From: Watersipora subatra
Taxonomy: Eukaryota > Bryozoa > Gymnolaemata > Cheilostomatida > Watersiporidae
Assembly: GCF_963576615.1 (NCBI RefSeq)
Contig: NC_088715.1
Span: forward strand, 55,682,690 to 55,746,689
Direction: 5' to 3'
DNA length: 64,000 nt
Shown here: positions 40,601 to 45,030 of the stretch, in pieces
Layout of the letters: every line of letters starts with the position of its first letter
Position numbering within the stretch: the stretch's first letter is position 1
Made by a program: the position numbers and the translations under genes
The notes under the pieces: model-generated
What the model saw: the letters and a program-made list of their open reading frames with translations, nothing else
Database searches by the model: none
Told to the model about the DNA's origin: nothing

Positions 40601-42334
40601 TCTGCCACAAATATTGAGTAGATGTTGATCTCTCTTGCTAGGCTCAGTTGGTCAACTCTAACAACTTTTCATGTTCTGCTTATATTGTTATACCCATTGC
40701 GTTGTATCACTAAATCTTTAGTGCATGGCATGGAGCCTGATATGACAAGGGAAGGGGGGTCTATCCCAGTCACCCTTACTCTTCAAGAAGCCACGGGGAA
40801 GAACACTATTCTTCTCCCATTCGGGCTAAGTGATGATGGAGCTCACTCTCAGAATGAAAAGTTTGATTTGAAGAATTATATGAATGGGGTAAGTAGACTC
40901 AAACGGAGTAGATTTGTGTATCTGAAGGGTAGACAACTCCTAATGTAACTTATATATGTTAAATGCTCAATAGAAGTATTCATATAGATGCATAAGGGTA
41001 GGGAACAGACAATTCCTTATATGACGTGTGATAGAGACGCAACTTATGTCATAAGTATACAATATCACACTCTGTTACCAAACTTTTTATTACAAACAAA
41101 TTATTTTATTTGTCATCAAATAGAGTAGGTTGATATATACATACATACATACATACATACATACATACATACATACATACATACATACATACAGTAAACA
41201 CTCCTATAACCTAAACCTTCTTTCCATAAATTCCTCTTAAAGTGGAGAGATTATGTAAAGTTTTTGCTTTGTGTTTTATGCTTTTGTATTATGTTAAAAG
41301 TTTGATACACTGTAAAGCGTCAAGTCGGTTGAACTTCTTGCTTTTGATTTTAATGTTGAGAGTTCTCTAGTTGGCCTGAAAATACTGTTTTCTCTTTTGC
41401 TGCACTCTGGAGAGTTAATGACTATAGTAATATATATTACATATACTAGTACTCTGGCAGTCTAGTGTGTCGTGAGAGATCGTCAGGTGTGTCGATAAAG
41501 TACAGAAGAAGTAGCTGTACAATTATTCAGAAACACCTCAAGGCTGACGATTGGTGCAGGTGTTTGAGTGTTGGTCTACCAAGCTGAATGTCATGATTTT
41601 GATCTGGTTGAAAGCAATCTTATACCTTAGCCTTTAGCCTTGGACAGACAGACATATCAAACAAATACATGCCAGACATACACCGCTCTCATTGCAGTAA
41701 ATATATACTTTTGTTTTGATTTATTTTATGTGTATACAATATTTGGCCTTATTTTCTTTGCAGTATAGACTTTGTATTGCGTTGAAAAAATGTTAAAAAA
41801 AATTGGTTTGAATTGTCATTGAGGGCGTGCCCCGTTAACTTAATGTAAAATTACCGTAATCCTGAACCGTTCGCCAAATGAAAAGGCTGAGAAAAAAGAG
41901 AAAAGTTGTTGATACAAACCGATAGCACTACAGTTACTGTACAGTCATTAAATTGAAAAGTTATGTTTTTGTTTTTTCTAACTGAAGGGCCGATCATGGA
42001 ACATATTAGGAAATTTAAATGTATTTTACTGTTAGTAGAATGTCAAATCTCTATAACGTATATATAGGGGTTTTCGGAACGGATTATTTACATCGTCATA
42101 GTTTTTACTGTATCATATATTTTGAAAAAAAGTGTTTCATTCAAGGATATTATTATATATATAATACTTTCACCTATATAATGTCAGTACACAGTGGGCC
42201 TACTCGGAGTTGTGTCCTGTTGGGATGGAAGGGCTGGAAAGAGAAGTTGTACACATAAGGCATAACTCTCTTTCAATTTTGTCTAGATGAAGTTGGCTGC
42301 AGCCTATTTCAAGGAAGTCAGCAGACTTGAGTAA
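10659..42334 (+). CDS. CNDP2: Cytosolic non-specific dipeptidase (CNDP2-like), 12 coding exons
   Basis: Zinc/manganese-dependent M20 peptidase that hydrolyses dipeptides in the cytosol. Exons: 10659-10690, 18404-18527, 25755-26006, 27614-27775, 31526-31599, 31950-32024, 32364-32497, 35643-35753, 36336-36507, 40437-40522, 40722-40888, 42287-42334. All junctions are GT..AG, phases agree, and the sum is 1437 bp, 478 residues, close to the 475 of human CNDP2. By family position, metal ligands are His101 (YGHLDVQP), Asp134 (GRGSTDDK), Glu169 (GMEESGSEG), Asp199 (CISDNYW) and His449 (DDGAHSQNE); Glu168 is the general base. Dimer-interface His232 (KDLHSG) is also present. There is no signal peptide, which favours the cytosolic CNDP2 type over secreted CNDP1. 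The gene spans 31.7 kb because its introns are full of mobile elements. It appears intact. Confidence 0.97.
10985..11225. repeat. AT-rich palindromic tract, CNDP2 intron 1
   Basis: About 240 bp almost purely A/T, made of repeated TATATTATTATAA-type words on both strands; it can fold back on itself. No transposon ends recognised. Confidence 0.7.
11623..11939. mobile_element. TA-flanked repeat element with 17-bp minisatellite core
   Basis: Ends read CCATAGAGCCTCTAATTGAA and, inverted, CAGAAAAACCTCTGTTTGAA, each next to TA. The interior is a 17-bp tandem repeat. A shorter relative with the same ends lies at 54251-54361. Probably a non-autonomous Tc1/mariner-type element whose TIR-adjacent sequence has expanded in tandem. 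Confidence 0.6.
11682..11932. repeat. 17-bp minisatellite
   Basis: About 14-15 units of TTCAAATAGAGGTGGCG, more diverged on the left (GGATCTGAC, TATATGTGATGG), nearly identical on the right. Confidence 0.93.
12778..12975. repeat. Degenerate GCACTAATTGTA repeats
   Basis: Irregularly spaced TGCACTAATTG and TGCATTAATTG words in both orientations through nearly 200 bp. The word is nearly palindromic (CAATTAGTG/CACTAATTG). No element ends seen. Confidence 0.6.
13500..13760. repeat. TATATA-rich low-complexity tract
   Basis: Runs of TATATA, with TATACATATAG words, flanking a short unique segment; a similar segment (GAAGGTTGCTTTTAGCAAGC) recurs at 15147, so the block is a dispersed repeat. Long frames on the minus strand are composition artefacts. 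Confidence 0.55.
13795..13950. repeat. Copy of fold-back repeat arm
   Basis: Shares TTGATCGCCGTTAAAA, GATTATGACGTCTA and AAAGAGACCGGCAAAATAGA with 17905-18010. Part of the repeat described at 17790-18190. Confidence 0.65.
14182..15055. mobile_element. TTAA-flanked DNA element, copy A (874 bp)
   Basis: Begins AGGTTGACTTGCAACAAAAT and ends with its inverted copy; the inverted arms are about 150 bp. Both sides carry TTAA (14178-14181, 15056-15059), the target duplication of piggyBac-type transposons. The interior has no transposase-like frame, so it is non-autonomous. A second copy is at 16474-17369. The superfamily is inferred from TTAA only. Confidence 0.8.
15522..16016. repeat. 16-bp minisatellite
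   Basis: About 31 units of AGGGTACGTGTATAAA-type sequence. Because 16 is not a multiple of 3 and the unit has no stop in minus-strand frames, all three minus frames stay open and produce long [13 protein letters not shown] false proteins. Units are diverged at both ends (GTACACGTAC; GTACATGTATAAT). Confidence 0.95.
16040..16473. other. GC-richer unassigned stretch
   Basis: Noticeably more GC-rich than its neighbours, between the 16-bp minisatellite and TTAA copy B. Fragmentary frames ([34 protein letters not shown]) are broken by stops. It may be a relic of a coding transposon or of transferred DNA, but I do not recognise it. Confidence 0.35.
16474..17369. mobile_element. TTAA-type DNA element, copy B (896 bp)
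   Basis: Colinear with copy A over its length, including the same long inverted arms (AGGTTGACTTGCAACAAAAT at both ends) and the same middle (CACGTGATGTT, GACCAACAGGCTCGTCATG). Flanking tetranucleotides are TTGA and TACA, which could be a mutated TTAA duplication. Confidence 0.78.
17790..18190. repeat. Fold-back repeat with about 140-bp arms
   Basis: The left arm (17793-17935, ..TCAGGATGTTTCAAG..CTTGATCGCGGTTAAAA) is the inverse of the right arm (18045-18190, ..TTTTGTCAATTTTAA..GAAACATCCTGGCAG). Related arms occur at 13795-13950, 29950-30175, 36890-37060 and 44270-44400, so this is a dispersed MITE-like family. Confidence 0.7.
18404..18527 (+). CDS. CNDP2: CNDP2-like exon 2
   Basis: Acceptor TATTATCAG, donor GTAAGT; 124 bp, phase 2 in, phase 0 out. 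Encodes [20 protein letters not shown], the conserved N-terminal [12 protein letters not shown] block of carnosinases, and the start of helix 2. Confidence 0.95.
18601..18824 (+). mobile_element. tRNA-related SINE, copy 1
   Basis: Three parts: leader (TGACAGTCTAGTGTGCTATG..), a tRNA-like segment with a box A-like GTGCAGGTGGTAGAGC and a box B-like GAGTTCTAATCCA, and a tail ending TTATAGTAGAGATT. It shows the family layout most clearly. Confidence 0.75.
18850..18906 (+). mobile_element. SINE leader fragment, copy 2
   Basis: TACTAGTTTCCTGGTAGTCT followed by CTGTGCCGTGACAGATCATC: the leader of the same family, starting 25 bp after copy 1 ends, then breaking off. Confidence 0.7.
19191..19341 (+). 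mobile_element. SINE body, copy 3
   Basis: tRNA-like segment (GTTGTTAGAGCGTCAG, GTTGCAAGTTCGAAACTTG) and tail (AATCATGGCTTCAGAC..CAGCTCTTATTTT) without leader. Confidence 0.65.
19707..21438 (+). CDS. PIF/Harbinger DDE transposase (HARBI1-like)
   Basis: Nuclease that would cut and move the element. Exons 19707-19963, 20063-20302, 20410-20669, 20809-21003, 21107-21438; 1284 bp, 427 residues. Introns are 99-139 bp with GT..AG ends. The third donor is taken at CACG|GTATGA because it keeps the frame into TMAIPGDEH. An N-terminal region ([25 protein letters not shown]) precedes an HTH-like segment ([31 protein letters not shown]). Catalytic residues by family position: Asp181 ([10 protein letters not shown]), Asp231 ([10 protein letters not shown]), Glu314 (RRTIENAFG). 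[19 protein letters not shown] and [10 protein letters not shown] are diagnostic of the family (DDE_Tnp_4). Length and motifs are complete; an AATAAA lies about 60 bp past the stop. Confidence 0.95.
21521..21878. repeat. Fold-back (hairpin) element inside the Harbinger
   Basis: Two arms of about 170 bp, ends TGATGGGACA..TGTCCCATCA, with a small loop near 21690-21700 and a second TGATGGGACA/TGTCCCATCA pair at the centre. It fills the gap between the two converging Harbinger genes. It could be a nested MITE or a functional 3'-end structure. No clear target duplication. Confidence 0.88.
21912..23221 (-). CDS. Harbinger MADF/BESS (Myb-like) DNA-binding protein
   Basis: Accessory protein that in Harbinger elements binds the element ends and imports the transposase. 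Exons in transcript order: 23221-22876, 22715-22553, 22458-22255, 22158-21912; 960 bp, 319 residues, all phases consistent. The MADF domain spans exons 1-2: [39 protein letters not shown], then [20 protein letters not shown] (junction GAAGATG|GTATCAG), and [17 protein letters not shown]. Exon 3 is a serine/proline-rich linker with a basic TKRRRP cluster, a likely nuclear signal. Exon 4 has a charged helix ([13 protein letters not shown]) and a BESS-like end ([28 protein letters not shown]). The ATG at 23221 lies about 55 bp inside the right end. Confidence 0.9.
23277..23899. other. Intronic sequence without recognised features
   Basis: Remaining CNDP2 intron 2 sequence. It includes a short A/T palindromic run of AAATTTAAATTTTAAAATT type near 23465-23505. 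Nothing coding seen. Confidence 0.4.
23900..25138. repeat. 41-bp satellite array, about 30 units
   Basis: Head-to-tail units AAATTTAAATAGAAAACAAG followed by CATATAGACGGAGTAAAATAG. Units are almost identical; only isolated changes are seen (A to T near 24143, C to T near 24175, G to T near 24219). No spacer between units. Lies in CNDP2 intron 2. Such uniformity points to recent expansion or ongoing homogenisation. Confidence 0.97.
25401..25615 (+). mobile_element. tRNA-related SINE, copy 4
   Basis: Leader (TCCTGGTGGTCATGTGAGCC), conserved CATAATTATTC, tRNA-like segment (GGCCGATTGATGCAGTGGTA) and a box B-like GGTTTGATTCCCG. It contains a small duplication of ATATCTGGGTTTGA around ATTCGGGAATAACCGAAT. 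Confidence 0.7.
25755..26006 (+). CDS. CNDP2: CNDP2-like exon 3 (metal site His101, Asp134)
   Basis: Acceptor CAACTGCAG, donor GTGAGT; 252 bp, phase 0 both ends. Encodes [11 protein letters not shown], then [13 protein letters not shown] with metal-binding His101 and neighbouring Asp103, and [10 protein letters not shown] with bridging Asp134. Confidence 0.97.
26371..26670. mobile_element. hAT-like non-autonomous element (300 bp)
   Basis: Flanked by a perfect 8-bp duplication TTTAGATC (26363-26370 and 26671-26678). Ends are TGGGATTCCTAACCTTG and, inverted, TCGGTGGTTCTAAGCCTGGG, an imperfect hAT-type GGTTC..AACC terminal repeat. No coding capacity. In CNDP2 intron 3. Confidence 0.78.
27614..27775 (+). 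CDS. CNDP2: CNDP2-like exon 4 (Glu168/Glu169)
   Basis: Acceptor TTTGACAG, donor GTATTC; 162 bp, phase 0 both ends. Encodes [11 protein letters not shown] and [16 protein letters not shown], carrying general base Glu168 and metal ligand Glu169. Confidence 0.97.
27845..28073. repeat. 42-bp minisatellite, left part
   Basis: About five units of TTATATAGGTCATTAGTAGT followed by ACTAACACATGGTAGCATCAAG. The array is cut at TA by the 852-bp element and continues at 28930. Confidence 0.9.
28076..28927. mobile_element. TA-flanked CAG..CTG element (852 bp), non-autonomous
   Basis: TIRs CAGTGCACCCTCAGGATA and, inverted, CAGCGCATCCTCAGGATA; TA on each side. The repeat unit reads AGTAGTACTAAC without the insert, so the insertion point and TA duplication can be read directly. 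No transposase frame. CAG start and CCCTC are typical of Tigger/pogo relatives. Confidence 0.88.
28930..29115. repeat. 42-bp minisatellite, right part
   Basis: Degenerate continuation of the left array (TTATATAGGTCATTAGTGGT; TTATATAGGTCATTACTAGT). A further isolated unit is near 29355-29395. Confidence 0.75.
29598..30361. mobile_element. TA-flanked CAGTCAAACATGG element (764 bp)
   Basis: TIRs CAGTCAAACATGGATAACTC at both ends (inverted), with TA at 29596-29597 and 30362-30363. The consensus is typical of Tigger-like elements with AACTCGAAC subterminal words repeated inward. The interior includes a fold-back segment (TTGATCGTGGGTAAAACG / GCATTTCAACAACGATCAA) related to the repeat at 17790-18190. 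No coding capacity. Confidence 0.88.
30664..31170. repeat. 18-bp minisatellite, about 28 units
   Basis: Units GGATAAGGTCTGTTAACT. Because 18 is a multiple of 3, both strands stay open: NRPYPV repeats on the minus strand and WIRSVN on the plus strand. No start context, splice structure or flanking domain supports a protein. Lies in CNDP2 intron 4. Confidence 0.95.
31526..31599 (+). CDS. CNDP2: CNDP2-like exon 5 (Asp199)
   Basis: Acceptor ATTTGTAG, donor GTTAGT; 74 bp, ends phase 2 (AG of an arginine). Encodes [19 protein letters not shown]; Asp199 is a metal ligand. Confidence 0.96.
31950..32024 (+). CDS. CNDP2: CNDP2-like exon 6
   Basis: Acceptor TTACACAG, donor GTAAGC; 75 bp. Encodes [19 protein letters not shown] with dimer-interface His232. 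Two GT dinucleotides overlap at the end; the second keeps the valine codon (GT|G) and the frame of exon 7. Confidence 0.94.
32132..32177. other. Intronic hairpin
   Basis: TTTTGTCTCATGATTTAC pairs with GTAAATCATAAGACAAAA, one mismatch over 18 bp, loop about 9 nt. In CNDP2 intron 6. Possibly a MITE trace; no function inferred. Confidence 0.6.
32364..32497 (+). CDS. CNDP2: CNDP2-like exon 7
   Basis: Acceptor GACTGCAG, donor GTATGT; 134 bp. Encodes [20 protein letters not shown] and [20 protein letters not shown], the lid-domain segment. Confidence 0.96.
32784..32863. repeat. 41-bp direct duplication
   Basis: Two adjacent copies of CATGTTTCAACCCACCTGCT followed by GCCAGGTGCCAGAAGTGTCAT, differing at one base. 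Confidence 0.9.
33312..33514. repeat. 21-bp minisatellite, left part
   Basis: Units of TTACTAATTGGTACATCTATG, with 18- to 24-bp length variants. Interrupted at TA by the 878-bp element and continued at 34400. Confidence 0.9.
33517..34394. mobile_element. TA-flanked element carrying a SINE (copy 1, 878 bp)
   Basis: Ends CAGACATTCCTATATCG and, inverted, CAGTAGACGCTACTACAAAG, with TA at 33515-33516 and 34395-34396. Interior matches 41192-42110 on both sides of an internal SINE (left: GTCAAGTCGGT, TTTTGATTTCAATAATGAG; right: ACTACAGTTACTGTA, GGATTAGAAAATTC). Inserted in the 21-bp minisatellite. Confidence 0.78.
33751..34055 (+). mobile_element. tRNA-related SINE, copy 5, inside the TA element
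   Basis: Leader (CTAGTAGCCTGTCAAAC, GAGATCGTTAGGTGTGTC), tRNA-like segment (GTGATCTATTAGTGCAGTGC, TCAAGCTGAATGTCACGAG) and tail (GACACACACTGCTCTTACTA). It has a small AATAATAAATAAA insertion. Confidence 0.65.
34400..34580. repeat. 21-bp minisatellite, right part
   Basis: Continues the 33312 array after the 878-bp insertion: ACTAACTGGTACATCTCTATG, GCTACTAATTGGTGTAT and similar units. Confidence 0.85.
35113..35215 (-). mobile_element. tRNA-like SINE fragment (different family)
   Basis: On the minus strand, GAGTAGCTTAATGGATTAGC (box A-like) is followed about 45 bp later by GGGATCAAATCTTC (box B-like). No acceptor-stem pairing is apparent, so a SINE or tRNA pseudogene is more likely than a tRNA gene. 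Confidence 0.5.
35643..35753 (+). CDS. CNDP2: CNDP2-like exon 8
   Basis: Acceptor TCTGTCAG, donor GTGAGT; 111 bp. Encodes [20 protein letters not shown] and [12 protein letters not shown], the conserved H-R-W-R-x-P-S-L-S-L-H block. Confidence 0.97.
36336..36507 (+). CDS. CNDP2: CNDP2-like exon 9
   Basis: Acceptor GCCTACAG, donor GTGAGT; 172 bp, ends phase 2. Encodes [33 protein letters not shown] and the helix up to RGSPNDM. The arginine of FSIR contacts substrate in the family. Confidence 0.97.
36890..37060. repeat. Arm of the fold-back repeat family
   Basis: AACAGAAAGTATCGATTTTT, TCAGTTGAGATGTTG, and TTGATCAGGTAAAAACACTC resemble the left arm of 17790-18190. Single arm in CNDP2 intron 9. 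Confidence 0.5.
37441..38595. mobile_element. TTAA-flanked DNA element (1155 bp), second family
   Basis: Ends AGCACATAAATTACAT and its exact inverse, inside TTAA on both sides (37437-37440, 38596-38599). It is unrelated in sequence to the 14182/16474 family. No long frame inside. It contains a GC-richer palindromic block near 38020-38190 (GCGAAGACGCCGTTTCCATG..CATGGAAAC). Probably a non-autonomous piggyBac-type element. Confidence 0.82.
39648..39683. other. Short AT palindrome
   Basis: TTTAGTATATATACATG followed by TATATATATACTAAA, a near-perfect inverted repeat in CNDP2 intron 9. Confidence 0.7.
40437..40522 (+). CDS. CNDP2: CNDP2-like exon 10
   Basis: Acceptor AATTTTAG, donor GTGAGA; 86 bp. 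Encodes [20 protein letters not shown], matching the family's GHGGKPWVSDFSHPHY. Confidence 0.95.
40722..40888 (+). CDS. CNDP2: CNDP2-like exon 11 (His449)
   Basis: Acceptor AATCTTTAG, donor GTAAGT; 167 bp. Encodes [20 protein letters not shown] and [18 protein letters not shown]; His449 is the last metal ligand, and EGGSIP is the substrate-binding loop. Confidence 0.97.
41139..41191. repeat. (TACA)n microsatellite
   Basis: About 13 uninterrupted tetranucleotide units. The TA-flanked element at 41192 begins at its last TA. Confidence 0.97.
41192..42110. mobile_element. TA-flanked element carrying a SINE (copy 2, 919 bp)
   Basis: Ends CAGTAAACACTCCTATAACC and, inverted, CAGTAAAAACTATGACGATG, next to TA on both sides. 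Subterminal CCATAAATTCC and GGAACGGATTATTTAC are typical of Tigger-like MITEs. Colinear with 33517-34394, including an internal SINE at the same place. Lies in CNDP2 intron 11, just before the last exon. Confidence 0.78.
41443..41705 (+). mobile_element. tRNA-related SINE, copy 6, inside the TA element
   Basis: Leader TACTCTGGCAGTCTAGTGTG with GAGAGATCGTCAGGTGTGTC; tRNA-like segment GATTGGTGCAGGTGTTTGAG with GTTGGTCTACCAAGCTGAAT; tail GCTCTCATTGCAGTAAATAT. Confidence 0.75.
42287..42334 (+). CDS. CNDP2: CNDP2-like exon 12 (terminal)
   Basis: Acceptor [23 protein letters not shown] then TAA. Corresponds to the family's final helix (KMLAAYLYEVSQL). A short last exon, but phase and sequence agree. 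Confidence 0.93.
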   Translation: MKLAAAYFKEVSRLE

Positions 42335-42631
42335 AAGGAGGAAATTACAAGGGCGCTGTCTACGCACAAAGCAAAGAAATGACATATTCCATCAGGGTTG
42401 TCTCCACCATCTTTTTTACATGATATACATAAACATTTATACTCCAACTCTATCTTATCTAAAGCAATTGTCATGTCAATTATCATGATGTTTTTTAAGT
42501 ATTTAAATTTAATTAAAATATGTCTTCATTGTTATCGCACACTTTTTGCATCTTGGTGGGATGATGCTTGCGTTAATGTCCAATGTGTTGCATAATACCT
42601 ATAGCAAAGTTTCATTATATCTGTGTCTGGC

Positions 42632-42637
42632 AATAAA
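42632..42637 (+). terminator. Poly(A) signal of CNDP2-like gene
   Basis: First AATAAA after the stop codon, about 300 bp downstream, giving a plausible 3' UTR. Confidence 0.6.
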
Positions 42638-44861
42638 ACAGTAATTTTTAAGCAAATGCTAGATATATCGTGAGAGCACTTGCAAATCCTGTCAACTGTT
42701 GCCCACAGCTGTCACTCATATACACGTCCATTGTAAGCTATTATCACTTGTTATGCATCGCCAACCATGTAATAAAGCTCATAAAATAGATGTCACTATC
42801 TTATAATAGCGGCACGTGTTGACACATTATATGTCGTCGCTATTCAGACCTTACAAAGCTTTCTGAAAGACATCATATCCTTGTCGATTTCCTTTGACCA
42901 TTCGCTAGTTGTCTATATTACTTAGCCACTAATCTATTTTCCCTTTTCACCGTAATTATGTACAGTTCATCGCTTTAAATTAATGAATTGTTTGCGTTCT
43001 ATAAGATTGATATTTCTGAAATGGCTTCCAAAGATGCTCAAGCTACGAGTATTAAGTGTCTAAATTGTTTTTGTTTTTCCCCATTAGGAGTTGCCAATAA
43101 GGTTTAAGCAAGCTAGAGCAATGCTGAGTTTCTATACAGCGATAATGTAGTGGTGCCAGTGCCTAAACGCTGCGCCGGGCTGACACGCAGATCGTTTTTC
43201 CATAGGGTGCTATAGTAAAGTGATAGTTGTGCAGCACATTGCGCTCATGTACAAGTGCGACGTTGTCGTTGCGACGGTTGTTTTGTTTCCAAACAGCCAC
43301 ACGGAATAGCGACGGGATTTTCTAAGAGTTCGACGCTCAACAACCTTGCTATTTCTATGAAGGTACTGCCGTGCCATTTGGAGACGTGTCGCTACTTTAT
43401 TACTGCGTGAAACCTTAGTGAAAACCTCGCTGCTCAATGACAGCTGATATCGCTGTTTTATCAGTTCCGATGGGAGCTGTAAGCTGTATTAGGTGGCCTC
43501 TGTTGAAGGTTTTTTAGACTGAAAATGCTTACTGGTTCATTGATTTGTGTCTGTAATTGGTGTGAATGCTGGAGTGAGAGCCTAACATATGATTAATCTC
43601 CTGTAGATATGTGTCATGCATTAGATGGAAGTAATGACCCAGTTGTTAGCTTAGATCTGTCAGAAAAAGTTGAATGAAAATATGATATCGATATGTAACA
43701 ATGATTAATATTTGAGCTTATAAGATTTCTCATTGTACTAATACCTGGTACATGGTGCGTCATTACCATATGCCTTGACTTCAATGGATCAGCACTTGAA
43801 TGCCAAATCAGATAACAAAAACTGGCTACAGAACTCTTTGAAGAAACCGCTTAATGCTTTAATAGTTTTGCCTGCCCTGAAGTACTCTAACTCTGTGAAT
43901 GCTTCCTACTTCAAGTGTGTCTTACTTTCATTGTAAGTGTTCAACTTACAATGGACCGTATTTGCAATGCTATTGGTTCTGTGAAAAAAGGAAAAACAAA
44001 AACTATAAAGAGCTTCAATCTATTCGTGATAATAAAGTTTGTGTTATTGAGTGGCTCTTAAAACCAACTAGATTCTGTGGGAATTGTCTTATCTGCACTA
44101 AAAGAAAGAGTTTATTTCAATCAATAATAGAAACAAGGGAAGTTGTGCATATCACCATGGATACATATGAATAGCGGTATTAGAATACCCAGTAATGGTC
44201 AGAAAGTACAGAAAATGTACATCTATATAAAAGCCAAGTTTATACGTTTACAAGTTTTAGTTTTTAAAAGTTTCAGCTAGATGAAGTTTTGTCAATTTTA
44301 ATCTTGAAACATCCTGGCTGTCAGATCACCTCAAGCATCAAAAACAATCTCAAATAATAAAAAATATTGATACTTTTTGAATAAAATCTACTGAAATTTT
44401 GTGTAAGTTTATCTTTAAAAGTCCTACTCATTTATTACCATTTATTGCAGCAGGTTATTTGGGTTTATCCCAGAGCTCGTATGGAGTTATTGTCTCACTC
44501 GCATTCATTATTCAAACCATCACATTGGGATTTTTTGTTATACAGGGAAACGTATTTTTGGAGTTGCCTCCACTATTGCACACTTTGATTGGCTGCTTTT
44601 GCAGCCCAACGGTCATGTGACCCCAGCTATTGTTTATTTTCTAGACAAGCACGTGTATAACACGATTGCTTCTGTGTATCCATTTAAAGCTGTGTGGGGT
44701 AGTGTGGTGGCCGTTGTTGGACAAGCTGCAGTGAGCTAAACATTATTCTGACATAAGCTCGATCACCTTGACTCTTTGCCAAGAAATTAGACAACTATTC
44801 TCCTAACGACAATACATATTGCTCTTCATTTTGGCTCATAGTGAAGTCATATTTGGAGACA
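42638..44861. other. Intergenic stretch between the two host genes
   Basis: No confident gene. A GC-richer block (about 43100-43500) contains a minus-strand frame with RRTLRKSRRYSVW that vaguely recalls Harbinger-type N-termini. A cysteine-rich frame is at 43899-44174 (listed separately). 44270-44400 is an arm of the fold-back repeat family. No promoter for the downstream gene could be pinned down. Confidence 0.4.
43899..44174 (+). CDS. Unassigned cysteine-rich small open frame
   Basis: Ninety-one codons from ATG to TAG. It has three cysteine clusters (CKC; CYWFCEKRK; CGNCLICTKRK) and a charged middle (KNYKELQSIRDNKVC). Its composition is more protein-like than most chance frames here, but there is no recognised domain, splice structure or start context, and an in-frame TAA lies just upstream. 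It may be a relic of a transposon-encoded protein or chance. Confidence 0.2.
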   Translation: MLPTSSVSYFHCKCSTYNGPYLQCYWFCEKRKNKNYKELQSIRDNKVCVIEWLLKPTRFCGNCLICTKRKSLFQSIIETREVVHITMDTYE

Positions 44862-45030
44862 ATGACAACTTACGAAAAATGCTGCTCTCTATTACTGTTG
44901 TTGTCTGCCGTGGCAATCTTAACTGAAGGGCGTAAAATAGTACCTCCACCAGCATGTGAAGCGGTAAAGGAAAGCTTTCAAGTTGACAAGCCGAAGGTAG
45001 CGGCAACAATAACTTCTGCGCCAGAATACG
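44862..45030 (+). CDS. Secreted-protein gene, exon 1 (signal peptide)
   Basis: Fifty-six codons plus G; donor GTAAGT. Signal peptide then GRKIVPPPACEAVKESFQV and KPKVAATITSAPEY. Confidence 0.72.

Noticed and set aside
43210..43437. Minus-strand frame with RRTLRKSRRYSVW, possibly a Harbinger N-terminus
   Set aside because: The resemblance is limited to a basic run; no further domain or TIRs found.
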